A stretch of DNA of 64,000 bases from the NCBI GenBank assembly GCA_009829735.1, contig CM020620.1:620001-684000 (forward strand). Reading direction: 5' to 3'. Each line of letters begins with the position of its first letter. Positions within the stretch are counted from its first letter, which is position 1. The stretch comes from Pyropia yezoensis (Eukaryota; Rhodophyta; Bangiophyceae; Bangiales; Bangiaceae). Below are positions 11,461 to 21,624 of the stretch, in pieces. The notes beneath the pieces were generated by a model. It was not told where the DNA came from. It made no database searches and worked only from the letters and a program-made list of their open reading frames with translations. Both the position numbers and the translations under genes were made by a program.

Positions 11461-11856
11461 GTGGCTGGTTGTGGCGGGCGCGCTGCGGCAGCTGGGGGGG
11501 GGGGCGCTGGCGAGGCTGATGCGCCTGCCGAAAAAAGCAAGCACAGTCCCCCGTCATCGACGAGGAAGCCCCCGAGGTCCTCCGCACCGCGCAAAAAAAA
11601 ACCACAACCGAAGACTTCAAAAGCACTGCCCACGCAGTCAGCCGCCCCCACGCTCGGAGAGCTGCCCTCCCTGCCGAGCTCCCCTCCGTCTTCTCCGCCC
11701 ACAGCCCTCAAACACACACTGAAAAAAATACCCCCCCCGCGAACACATCCACCACTCGCACTCCACGACCCTCCCCCTTACCCCGCTCCACCAGGCCTGA
11801 GCCCTAGGCTGCGTTGGCGCCGACCCCCGGCGCCATCCGTGTTGAAGAGGGTATAG
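11461..11856 (+). CDS. Possible Lys/Ser/Pro-rich protein exon
   Basis: An open frame of about 131 codons with a basic, Ser/Pro-rich composition unlike the surrounding Ala/Gly simple sequence (PAEKSKHSPPSSTRKPPRSS, then KKKPQPKTSKALPTQ). It could be an exon leading towards the tandem repeat that starts at 11865, or a chance frame. The nominal first codon is not ATG, so this may be an internal exon. No domain or homologue recognised. Confidence 0.25.
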   Translation: MAGCGGRAAAAGGGGAGEADAPAEKSKHSPPSSTRKPPRSSAPRKKKPQPKTSKALPTQSAAPTLGELPSLPSSPPSSPPTALKHTLKKIPPPRTHPPLALHDPPPYPAPPGLSPRLRWRRPPAPSVLKRV

Positions 11857-11864
11857 CGCCCATC

Positions 11865-12790
11865 GCCGGGGCCGGCGTCAACGACAGCGGCAGCGCCCCC
11901 CCCCCCCCCCCCCCCGACCCCCGCCCCCCCCCCCCCACAAAGCGCCCGCCGACGCGCGCTCGGCCGCCGCCCTCGCCGCCGACAGCTGCCGCACCCGCCC
12001 CCCGCCAGACGCGCCTCCACCCACGACGCCGAGACCGCCGCCGCCGACCGTTGTCGTCTTGCCGCCGCGCTCCGCCGTCGCGGTCCCCACCCCGCCGCCG
12101 ATGGCAGCCTCCTTGTGCTTAGCGGGGGGCGCGCCAGCGGCCGCGAGCAGGCCGCCGGAGCCCCCCGCCGCGTCGGCGCCGGCCCCAGGCGCGGCGCAGG
12201 GCGGACCGTTCTCACCGCCGGGGCCGGCGGCAACGACAGCGGCAGCGCCCCCCCCACCCACCGCCGACCCCCCCCCGCCCCCCCCCGACCCCCCCCCCAC
12301 CCCGCCACAAAGCGCCCGCCGACGCGTGCTTGGTCGCCGCCCTTGCCGCCGACAGCTGCCGCACCCCCCCGCGAGACACGCCACCACCCACGACGCCGAG
12401 ACCGCCGCCGCCAACCGTTGCCGCCTTGCCGCCGCGCGCCGCCGTCGCGGTCGCCACCCCGCCGCCGACGGCAGCCTCCTTGTGCTTGGCGGGGGGGGCG
12501 CCAGCGGCCGCGAGCAGGCCGCCGGAGCCCCCCGCTGCGTCGGCGCCGGCCCCAGGCGCGGCGCAGGGAGGATCGCGCTTACCGCCGGGGCCGGCGGCAA
12601 CGACGGCGGGAGCGCCCCCCCCCCCCCCCCGCCCCCCCCCCCCCCCCCCCCACAACGCGCCCGCCGACGCGCGCTCGGCCGCCGCCCTTGCCGCCGACAG
12701 CTGCCGCCCCCCCCCCGCCACACGTACCACCGCCAGCAACGCCGAGACCGCCGCCGCCAACCGTTGCCGCGTTGCCACCGCGTGCCGCCT
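11865..12790. repeat. Tandem repeat of about 353-366 bp, 2.5 copies
   Basis: The segment starting GCCGGGGCCGGCG recurs at 11865, 12218 and 12584. Each copy holds a long C-run region, an AAGCGCCCGCCGACGCG-like block, a CCACGACGCCGAGACC-like block and a CTCCTTGTGCTTAGCGGGGG-like block. The third copy is partial. The plus strand can read a Pro/Ala-rich peptide containing AASLCLAGGAPAAASRPPEP in each copy, so it may be a coding minisatellite, but C-run length differences shift the frame between copies. Confidence 0.8.
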
Positions 12791-13182
12791 ACGTGTTGGC
12801 AAAGGCGTGGCCGCTCTCCGTCGGCTGCCGCCAATCACAGCCGTTTATTCGGTGCCCATTAAAGCAGCCAGTCGGACGCTGTCCGTCCACCTCGCCGCTT
12901 CGGACCGCCGTTGCCTGTCAGTGCTCGTAGATGAGCCATGTGCCCTCAAGTGGAAATACAGGCAAAGAAAAGTCATTGGTCACAGAGTGCATCGATCGAA
13001 AGCAAGGAAAAAGAGATAAGATGGACCAATCAAAAAGAAGTAACAAACGCAGAAACAGCCACGAGCGCCCGATCTCACGTGCTCTTCTCGCGCAGTGCGC
13101 GGATCCAGTCATTACAACTCGCCTCATAGCTGGACCGAGCATCGGCCGTCTCGTCCACACCATCAAGCAGCTGGCTTGTCAA

Positions 13183-14702
13183 TCAAGCAACGTCACCCGA
13201 CCCACTCAAAGTCGACCAACGGATACCAAACTTGGCTGCGGCGGTCGTCACCACGGCCAAAAAAGATACTCGCTCCACGCTCTGCTCGTCACCGAAGATA
13301 AACTCTGTCAGATCCATGGCGGCCTCTGCGGGTGACAGTCGCAGACGAGCAGGGGGAGGCGCCACGGGAGGAACTTCGACCCCTACCGCCGTTGTCGAGA
13401 TCTCAGCGTTGTACTGTGCCCGACGCTCCGCTCTGATGTCATGCCGATCGCCAGGCAGATAAAACAGACCAAGTCGACAGAACCACCGTGGAGACAATCA
13501 AAGCCAGCGGAAAAAAATAGATAGCAGCCCGGTCGCAACAGTCAGTGTCCTGTCCGCGCGGCAACTCCATCAGACCCGTCCCTCCTTCAACCACAAGTAG
13601 AAAAAGGAAAGGAAAATCAACATACATGCGGTGAGAACCACTGGGAGATGAGAGAGACAGCGCCGATTGGCTCAGCCGCTTCGCTCCCACCCGCTGGGCG
13701 GCGGCTTCGGCGCCGCGTAATTTCGCCAGGGCCGCTGCCGGCGCAAGATCGTCGGTGATGCCGCTGGAGCGGCCGGTGGCGGCCGAGATGGATCCACCCA
13801 GCGCAGAGGCACAGGCGGAGAGCCCAGTGTCGGCCAATCGCGCCTGTTCGCCAATGGCCACTAAATTGGGCATCACCAACCCAGACGCCGAAGACCCCAG
13901 AGAACGTAGGGTAGCCACCGTCGTGGTGACGGGCGCGACCGCTCCAACAAGGTTCGACACGAGCCCCGCCCGTTCGCTGGCCGTCTGATTCAGCGCCGCG
14001 TCCTTTTCAGCGTACATTGCTCGAACCCTCTGCACTTCTGCGAGGAAGAACGCCGGCGTAGAGCCCTGGCAAACACAGTTGGAATATTCCAGGCGCTGGT
14101 GTCCCTTCTTGTTGAAGGTGACGCCTTTCTCTGAGATGACGCGCTTGAAAAGTCTGGGGTCCAGCGCAATCGTCTTTTGCGTGTGCCCCGGACGGCGGCA
14201 CTTGGAACACCTACGAAAGCACAGCAGGCAACAGCAATAAAATGTCACAACGAGCGAACACAAACGGCAGTTGAAAAAAAAAGACACGGAGAAGCGTACC
14301 CAGTGCATAGAAGAAAGAATTGGTCAAAACGCTGCTATAGCGATGTCTCACCATGCGCCCTCATCCAACCGCCGCACGAAAAAAAAGTATACACATATGA
14401 ACGTACATCATACGGCACACGCAGTGCTGGTTCTGGCATTGCGCCCCGGTGTAAAAAAAGTGGCCAGCAATCACAGTGCTCATGCACTGCAGGCTTCCCG
14501 CCACCAGAGCGCACTGCCCAAAATAGTGCCCCTTGCCGTGGGTACCAATCTTCTGGTGGCCGCACGCCCCGCAAGCAGGTGTCTTTGGGCCTGTCACAGC
14601 AGCGCTGGCCGCTGCGTCTGGATGGCCGACACTGGGCACATGGGCGGGAGAGGGAGAGGTGGGAGCACCATCTGCTGCGTTGTTCGACCAGATCCAAGAC
14701 AT
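13183..14702 (-). CDS. Cys-rich protein of unknown function, three exons
   Basis: Three minus-strand exons join with agreeing phase: 14702-14407, 14210-13626 and 13432-13183. Donors are GTACGT and GTATGT; acceptors are TTTCGTAG and CATCAG. Introns are 196 and 193 bp. The predicted protein is about 376 aa. Residues 35-110 are rich in Cys and His (CGACGHQKIGTHGKGHYFGQ, then CQNQHCVCRM and CSKCRRPGHT across the junction), suggesting zinc binding. The middle has a short charged helix (EVQRVRAMYAEKDAALN) and an Ala/Ser-rich region. The C-terminus ends in a well-ordered segment (MDLTEFIFGDEQSVERVSFL). I do not recognise the family. The start at 14702 directly follows a T-run, so an upstream exon is possible. 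No TIRs seen around it. Confidence 0.5.
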
Positions 14703-14732
14703 AAAAAAAAAAATATTGGCATGCCGCATCAC

Positions 14733-15288
14733 CCGAGCGTTGTCAGAATTAATTGCATCACGCGCAGATCATGCAATGCGGCAGGGTACCAGCGTCCCAC
14801 TCATATCCAATGGCCTCCCAGCAATGAGTCACACCATGACGCACCTGTCTCATGGCTCATTGTATTGGCTGGAGCGCGTTGGCGATCGGGTGCGGAGTGG
14901 GTGGGAAGGTGATTGGGGTGATTGGTGCTGGAGGGTGGAGCATGCGCCGAGGTCGGCTGGTGGGGGTGCCCTCGTGACGGGGACGCCCGGCGGGAAGAAG
15001 ACGGTGACGACGACGGTGGTGTCGATGACGGTGGCCGACGTCCGACGTCCCGGTTCAGCCGTCCGCTGGAATGGCAACCAATTAGCGAAGAAACTAGACA
15101 TCTCCTGCCATTGGTTTGGTTGGTTCCTGGATGTGCAATAGTATTAAAGTAAAATCTACTAGTGTACATTTCCATGTTCCAGATCTGTACGGTCCTGATG
15201 CGAGTACAGCTTGTAGATTTGACATCGTGCTGTAATGGTGTGCGAAACATGTTACCTTGCATGTTGCGCACCTCAACATGCATGAGCT
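14733..15288. other. Gene-free stretch
   Basis: Moderate GC with CCAAT-like boxes (ATTGG at several points, e.g. 14870-14930) upstream of the minus-strand gene that starts at 14702. No convincing coding region. Confidence 0.35.
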
Positions 15289-15427
15289 ACTTTTTGGGGG
15301 ATGCACAATACTGTGCGTCCCGTAAAAAGTGGACGTGCACGGGTCGTGCAGTGTGGGTTTGATTGGTCCAGTGGCCGATATTCGACATGATCACGACACG
15401 AGCACGTCCACTTTTTATGGGACGCAC
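15289..15427. repeat. Palindromic element with distal inverted copy
   Basis: 15289-15330 is a 42-bp near-perfect palindrome running ACTTTTT...GCACAATACTGTGC...AAAAAGT. Its right half continues into 15313-15338, which is repeated inverted at 15402-15427 (26 bp, one mismatch). This gives a stem-loop with a 63-bp loop. The arrangement resembles terminal repeats of a small MITE or two nested ends. No coding capacity. Confidence 0.75.
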
Positions 15428-15828
15428 TATATTACTTAGGTGCTCGTGTCGAGAGCCCTCACCTTGACTTCCTTTATGCGCTTTTGTGCACTCGGCGGAC
15501 CCCTCTCGAGTCACGCTGCCTCGTGCGCCGTCCTCAATTCTTATGCGAGGGCCAGCAGGGCAAGCCACGCCCATTGGAGAACCGATGTATCGCTCCTGAG
15601 ACGCATCTATGTACGTAGCAGCGTGGACCGCAGGACCGTTGGAACACGAGCATCTCCTCTTTCCTGTGCGAGAGCAAAACTCATCATGCCGAGTACAGCT
15701 GCCCTGCGATAAAGCCTTTCCCGATGAGAGCTTCGGCAATTCGCATTCTTACTCTGGTGGGGATGAGTCATCCACAACGTCTCGCAGGCAGGGCATGCAA
15801 GTAAGGTAGCCACATTCCCTCTGACGCT

Positions 15829-16386
15829 TCACCCCAGCCCCTGGTGTTGCTTGCACACTAACTGTTCGGTGGAGGGCAGCCAATGGAGTGTCATATGAGT
15901 GACTTGTGAGACCCTGCACGCTTTGCCGGTGACGGACTCTGCGGTCAGAGGCAGGATAGGTGCGGACCGCCGGCGTTGAGCATGGTACGACCCACTGAGG
16001 ATGAGCAATTCCACGCGGTGCGGCAGGCAGTGCGTTCTGATTGGCTGCTGGCAAGAGAGAGAAATGAGAATGCAAGAGCATGACGTGCACGTGAAAGTAC
16101 TATTAGCAATTGTCTAACTGGAAATACTGCACGCTGCTCTCACCTCTCTGTACAGTGAGGACCCAAACGGATCCTCGCGCTGGGCGGTGCTCTCCAGCTT
16201 CTTTTCTTCGGCCAAATCTTCTACTTGTGAGCTGATGGAAGCCTCTGCGAGGACCGAAGGAGATGGAGCCAGGAACACGTATTTTCTTGTCCATCCCTGG
16301 TTGGCTACCCGGAGAAAGCACCGTTCGCTGTCAGCCTTGATTTCGCGGAGCCCGTGTTCTCCGTCGACACGGACGCGACAAGCCAA
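15829..16386 (-). CDS. Partial gene, last two exons, unknown product
   Basis: One exon is open from about 16430 and reads as a typical globular protein (CRVRVDGEHGLREIKADSER, then RVANQGWTRKYVFLAPSPSV). It ends at 16144 in SLYRE before GTGAGA. A 96-bp intron (16048-16143) closes with CTCTCTCTTGCCAG, and the next exon (16047-15829) continues in phase 0 to a stop (72 codons, containing VELLILSGSYHAQ). No in-frame ATG lies upstream before a stop, so at least one further 5' exon must exist, perhaps beyond 16430. Product not recognised. A second reading of the last exon in another frame is also open, but its phase does not match. Confidence 0.4.
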
Positions 16387-16430
16387 TAGAAAGAGTCGAG
16401 AGGTCTCTAGATGCCAACCCGCCTTTCAAT

Positions 16431-17264
16431 ACAGTGCCTCGGAGGGCCCACCAGCCTGACGGTAGGAACTGGTTCATTGGCGGCTGTCGCTCAGCCAATC
16501 ACTGATCGTGCTCAGTCTTCGGATGCCATCGACGCTCGACGGCTATTGGATTTTGATGGTGGCGGCGAGCTTGTTTTGGAGTGTTCGGGCCCGAGACCTT
16601 CCACTTTGTGCTCCGACTGCCCGCTTTCACCTCTCGCGTTTGCCGCTCCCATTGGCGCGGGGAACGAACATGCCGTGCCCCACACGCGCCAGAGCGTGTC
16701 CCTCACGTGCCCACCGCAAGCACGCCCGTGTCACGGCGGGCCGGCGGCGCGCGCGCGCGGTACCCCCGCTCCGTGCCAGCCACTTTTCGCCGCACCACGA
16801 ATGGATGGCGCGCACAGGCGGCCCGCGGCGCGTGCACCCCCGGCACGCGCCCCCGCCACGGCGACAGCTCCCCCGTCAACCACGCTATCTCGTGGGGGCG
16901 CCGGGAGGTCCTGCCGCGGGGCACCCCGCTGTGTCTCCTCTCCGCGCGCATGGCATCTGAGTTGCGGGTCCTCTCTCCCTCCCCCCACGGTGCAGTTGCC
17001 AACATCCATCCTTTATTATCTGGGAAGGACAGCCCCACCGCAACTGTCGCGATCGTCCACCTCCCTCTCTCCCATGGCGTGTTCCGCATGCGCGCTCGTC
17101 CTCCTCTCTACTATCCCCCACTCCCCTCCCACTCGTAGCGTCGGCCTTCCTCCCCGCGTCTTCCCCTTTTGTCACTCACCGCTCCCCGCTTCATCGCTCC
17201 GCGAAGACCGTTGACTGCTACCCACTTCCACCCCGGCATCTCCTCGCCCTCCCCACCCCCGACC
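16431..17264. promoter_or_regulatory. Upstream region of the C2H2 gene with CCAAT boxes
   Basis: Several ATTGG/CCAAT boxes cluster at about 16474, 16493, 16546 and 16651, in both orientations, 600-800 bp before the zinc-finger ATG. They are NF-Y-like by sequence only. A start site cannot be placed. The stretch from 17100 to 17264 is pyrimidine-rich, as before many genes in this window. Confidence 0.3.
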
Positions 17265-18434
17265 ATGAACAAGCACGCCATCTCGTTTTTGCTCAACGGG
17301 CCCCCGTCAACTGCCGCCGCCGACGAACCCGTCGACGCGGCCGCTGCCGGCGCCGCCGTCGCCGCCTCCCCTGCCGTCGCACCTGCCGGCGCGCCTGCTG
17401 CCACCCCGTGGGCGCTCGGCCCTGTTGACAACCATTGCGGCGGCACTTTCAAGAAGTGCTGGAGCCCCGAAGCGGTCTCTGACTGGGCCAGCTGCATCCC
17501 CAGTCCCGTAGCGTCAGAGGCGCGCCCGGATCCGCCCTCGGGCGGCCGCCTGCCGCCACCACCGCCCCTGACTCTGGCGCCCCTGGCGGCGGCCCCGTCG
17601 ACCGATGCACTCACGTTTTATCCGCAAGCGGCCGGCGTGTGGCTGCCGATGCTCCCCGCGCCATTGGCGAGCATGGCCGTGGCGGGCGACGTGCCGCTCT
17701 TTGTACCAAGGATGGTGGGCGGCGGCTGGGCGCCGCTGTACAATGCGCTCGCGCCTACCCCCCTTGTCACCAGCGGCACGGGTGTGCCGGCCGGCAGCCT
17801 CTCTACCTCCTCATCGATCGGGGGTGGCAGCACCTCGCTCGTGTCGGCTGCACCGTCTGCCAAGGTGGAGCCCGTCTCATCCGCCTCTGGCGACCGCGTG
17901 GCGACGGCGACACCCATCGCGCCGGCGCCCACTGCCCCGACCCCCGCCGCGGCCCCCACGGAGCCCTCTTCCACCACCGCCGCGACGGCACCCGCGGCGG
18001 CGACGGGGCCGTCGGCGGGCCGCGTTGGTGCGCACCAGTGCCCCTCGTGTTCGGTGTCGTTTCGTCGGCTGGGCGACCTCCGAAAGCACCTCTCCTGCGT
18101 CCACGCCTTTCCTCGCCGCCACGCGTGCGAGCACTGTGGGCGGCGTTTTGGGGAACGGTCGAACCTGACAAAGCACGTGGCTGCGCTGCACCTCAAGCGC
18201 CGCGACGCGGTGTGTAAGCAGTGCAACAAGGCGTTTGCGTTTAGCGACGGCCTGGCCCGCCACGTGCGGCTCGTCCACGGCGGAGAGCGTCGGTATGCAT
18301 GTGGCGAGTGCGGCGGGCGGTTCAAGCAACGGACGCACTTGCAGAAGCACGCGCGGGTGCACGCCCGCGAGAAGCACCTGGTGGGCGTCAAGGTGGCACG
18401 GCCGCCTGTCGCGCCCAAGGTGAAGGCGACCTGA
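17265..18434 (+). CDS. C2H2 zinc-finger protein, four fingers
   Basis: Single-exon gene of 389 aa, probably a nuclear DNA-binding regulator. Start chosen at 17265 (GACCATGA); an in-frame codon 32 positions upstream is less likely because the sequence before 17265 looks like pyrimidine-rich leader. The N-terminus is MNKHAISFLLN. A long Ala/Pro/Ser/Thr-rich middle follows. Four tandem C2H2 fingers occupy about residues 260-375 (CPSC...H-x4-H, CEHC...H, CKQC...H, CGECGGRFKQRTHLQKH). Linkers between fingers vary and are not the TGEKP type. Low-complexity flanks could serve as activation or repression regions. Target genes cannot be predicted. Confidence 0.9.
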   Translation: MNKHAISFLLNGPPSTAAADEPVDAAAAGAAVAASPAVAPAGAPAATPWALGPVDNHCGGTFKKCWSPEAVSDWASCIPSPVASEARPDPPSGGRLPPPPPLTLAPLAAAPSTDALTFYPQAAGVWLPMLPAPLASMAVAGDVPLFVPRMVGGGWAPLYNALAPTPLVTSGTGVPAGSLSTSSSIGGGSTSLVSAAPSAKVEPVSSASGDRVATATPIAPAPTAPTPAAAPTEPSSTTAATAPAAATGPSAGRVGAHQCPSCSVSFRRLGDLRKHLSCVHAFPRRHACEHCGRRFGERSNLTKHVAALHLKRRDAVCKQCNKAFAFSDGLARHVRLVHGGERRYACGECGGRFKQRTHLQKHARVHAREKHLVGVKVARPPVAPKVKAT

Positions 18435-18523
18435 GAGTCGCTGTTGAATTATCTCTTTTTCTTATTCGTCACTTGGTGAGCCGGCAGTTTTGATGATGAG
18501 ACGACACCCCTCCAAGTGCAGTA

Positions 18524-19464
18524 CAGTACGAGGCCAATAATATTTCCACCCCCTCCAAATTTGGTCTCGACCGCCCCCCTTCTTGCGTCTCATACTCGGC
18601 TATAAAGCAACGCCCCAGGGGTTTCTTGGGCTCGCTGTGCTCCTGAGGACGTCTTCTATCTTGGTGAGTCAACACATTGCCACCTCCTCTGAACTCACGG
18701 CGTAGAGCTGGCCTCGAGTTGGACAGAGTCGGGCACAGGAAAATCTGGACAGTGCCACTCCTGCAGCCTTGTAGCAGTGCTGTTCTGAGCATACGACTTC
18801 TTCATCAGGACACAGATGGTGTGCTCATATTTCATGAGTGCCGTATGTATCTTTCCCGCAGCATCTGTGGCAGATGCAAACGATGTTCTCCCATTGTCAT
18901 GGCCGACTCATGTACGGGCCGGGGGTCGCAACCTTGTAAGGCTTCGGTACTGGTAACTAGAGAGGGGATAGAGGATTCACCTACACGGAACGCAGTTCGC
19001 TAGGGACATGGGTACCCCTCAAGAGCAATTCCATCCCTGTCGTTCCGCAGCACGAGGCGATGAAAGAACAGGAGCTCCGGCTGTCTCAGTCCCCAAGGGA
19101 GAAAATGATGTGCATCTGCCACAGACGCTGCGGGAAAGATACATACGGCACTCGTACAATACGGGCACATCATCTGTGTCTTGATGAAGAAGTCGTATGC
19201 TCAGAACAGCACTGCTACAAGGCTGCAGGAGTGGCACTGTCCAGATTTTCCTGTGCCCGACTCTGTCCAACCTGAGGCCAGCTCTACGCCGTGAGTTCAG
19301 AGGAGGTGGCAATGTGTTGACTCAAAAAGATAGAAGACGACCTCAGGAGGACAGCGAGCCCAAGAAACCCCTGGGGCGTTGCTTTATAGCCGAGTACGAG
19401 ACGCAAGAAGGGGGCGGTCGAGACCAAATTTGGGGGAGGTAGAAATATTATTGACCTCGTACTG
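18524..19464. mobile_element. Foldback/MITE-like element with ~370-bp inverted arms, TA flanks
   Basis: Arms 18524 to about 18895 and about 19095 to 19464 are inverted copies with few mismatches, joined by a ~200-bp loop. The ends read CAGTACGAGG(C/T)CAATAATA and each is flanked by TA (18522-18523, 19465-19466). TA flanks plus a CAGT start fit a Tc1/mariner-type non-autonomous element. No transposase is encoded. Short open frames in the arms are mirror images of each other and are not genes. Confidence 0.85.
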
Positions 19465-21624
19465 TACATACAACACGTCTCTTGACAACACTCTTAGATG
19501 GCTCCCAAGACAAGGCACATATAAATAGCGCTTTGTACCCGTTTGCAGCGACGGGAGGCGCAGTACAAAAATGCAACAGCGGTGGACCCGCGAGGGCACA
19601 GAATCGTGGTCAAGAGGTCTCAAGACACACTTGAATCCCGCCCTGTACAGTACACGTCATCGCCCCAATTCCGGGCATGGGTGCTGCTCCTCCGTCGTCC
19701 ACCCCACTTCCTCCGTCGCGGCCGCGCCCCCCCCCACCGTGGTGGCCGCCCCCCCCACGCGGTAGCCGCCCCCTCTCCATTGCTGGCCGCTCTCCCGTAA
19801 GGAGCTCTGGGATCCCCAACTGCAACCGCCGCGTCCGCGAGGGGCGCCTCACGGACGGTCCCTCGGGCGTCTTCGCCCTTTTCGCGCCGCGGCTGTGGCC
19901 GCGATCGCGGCTGCTGCGAGGGGTGAGCAGGCTTGTGACCTGCCTGGCGGGAACCCCCACCTTTGGTTCCTGTCTGGGGGGGCCGGCGGCGGCTGCGGCG
20001 GCGCGGGCAACCGGGTTGCCCGGCAGGCGTGGCTCGTCTACCTGCCGGCGGAGGCCGCCGCCGCGGCTGCGAGCTTGGCCGGCCGCCATCCACCAAATGG
20101 ACGACGAGCAAGCTTGGCCGTCCGCCAGTCATTAACGGGACGAGGAGCCAGTTGCGGCCGCGGCCAAAGACGTGGCCGGGTCGGCGCTGACGGGAGTGCC
20201 CGGCCGGCGGGGGGGAGCGCCAGTGTCCCGCTCGGGTCGGCGCCGGCGGCACCGCCCGACGGGACGGCGCCACTGGCGGTAGCGCTGCCGGCGCTCTGCC
20301 GCCATGGAGGCAGGAGGGCGGTCGACAAGACGGCGGTCGCAAACGACACGGCGCCACGGTGATGGCGTCCCGGGCCAGGCGGGCCGCGTTGTGCGTGTGC
20401 GGCACAGGCAGCCCCACCGTTGGCCGAAGTGGCGGCAGCAGCGGCGGCGGCAGTGGCGGCAGCGGCGGCGGCGGCAGTGGCGGCAGCGGCGGCGGCGGCA
20501 GTGGCGGCAGCGGCGGCGGCGGTTGAGGTGGCGGCGGCGGCGCACGCGACGAAGGACTCGGCGGGGGGGGGGGCTGGAGGTGCCCGCGCACAGCATGGTG
20601 GACCTCACCCACCCATTCGCCGCCCACCCACCGCGCGTTGGCGGTTGTGTCAACGGCCGCAGCGTTCCCACCGGCGGCGGCGTCGCCGGCCGTCCGTCGC
20701 ACCGGCAGCAGCCAGGGGAGCAAGCGCGAGCACACTGGCGGCGGTGGGGGCGGCCACAGCGGCAGCGGCGGCAGCAACGGCCGCCGCACGCGGCCGGCAG
20801 CCGAGCGGCGGCCCCGGCGACGCGTGCCGTGCCCGGCGACGCGTCACATCCATTTCCTGACCACATCACAGTAGTTAGATACATATAGTTGCATGGAGGG
20901 AGCCAAGCCCCAGTGTCAGAGCTGCCCTTCTTTTTTTCTTTTTTGAATCGTTTCCCCGCCCCCACCGCCTCGGGCCGCCTGCACGACGTGGCTGTGGCGA
21001 GGCTCTGGCCTCGTCCAGTTGGTGGCAGCCCGCAACCCCACCCCCCTCCCACCACTGGCCCGTCGAGGTCCTCGCGGCGACCGCGTCCCCGCCGCGCACC
21101 GCCCGTCGTGCACACCCCGGTGTCTTGCGGCACCGTCGCGGGGTGACGGCCCAATCCTTGCCCCCTTCCCCCCCCCCCCTTCCTTGCCACGCGTGTGTGC
21201 GCAGCGGGTCTTGCTCTCTGCGAGCCACTCTACGTCTGGCCCCGCACCGGCCTTGGCGCTGCCGGGGCGCCTCGTCCGCGGCGGTGGGCCAGGATAGCCT
21301 CGACGCGGCGCCCACCCGCATCGCCGGCGGCGGTCGCGGCGGCTCGCGTCGCGGGGATCGCCGGTGGGCGACACGCCCCCGACACTTACGGCTGGCCTCC
21401 CCCCCCCCCCGCTTTCCCCGCTTCCCTACAACCATACACGTTGCTGCCTGCCCTTCCTGGTCGCGGTTGAGCCCCCCCCCCCACCACTTTGTCGTGGGGG
21501 CGGGAGCCTCTCCCCTAGGTCCGTGCCGGATACGTAGGGTCTGTTTTGGGGGCGGCGGGTTGGCGCGTAGACGCCGCCGGCCGCCCCCTCCCTTCCTCCC
21601 CCCCCCCCCCCGTCTGGCGACGCC
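19465..21624. other. Intergenic GC-rich stretch
   Basis: A TATAAATAG sequence lies at 19521-19529 and a GTACAGTAC motif at 19645. A TATAAATAG box would fit a plus-strand promoter, but no confident gene follows. Open frames on both strands are Pro/Arg/Ala-rich and overlap each other, so I do not call them. Confidence 0.35.
20428..20523. repeat. 24-bp tandem repeat, four copies
   Basis: AGTGGCGGCAGCGGCGGCGGCGGC repeated at 20428, 20452, 20476 and 20500 with single-base changes. It could encode poly-Ala on one strand or a PPLPPL-type repeat on the other. Confidence 0.85.

Noticed and set aside
19197-19442. Small open frame with basic, Cys-containing peptide
   Set aside because: Its mirror copy lies on the other arm of the foldback element; it is an arm sequence, not a gene.
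19620-20789. 389-codon minus-strand frame rich in Pro/Arg
   Set aside because: Overlaps equally long frames on the other strand, contains the 24-bp repeat and has no domain-like segment.
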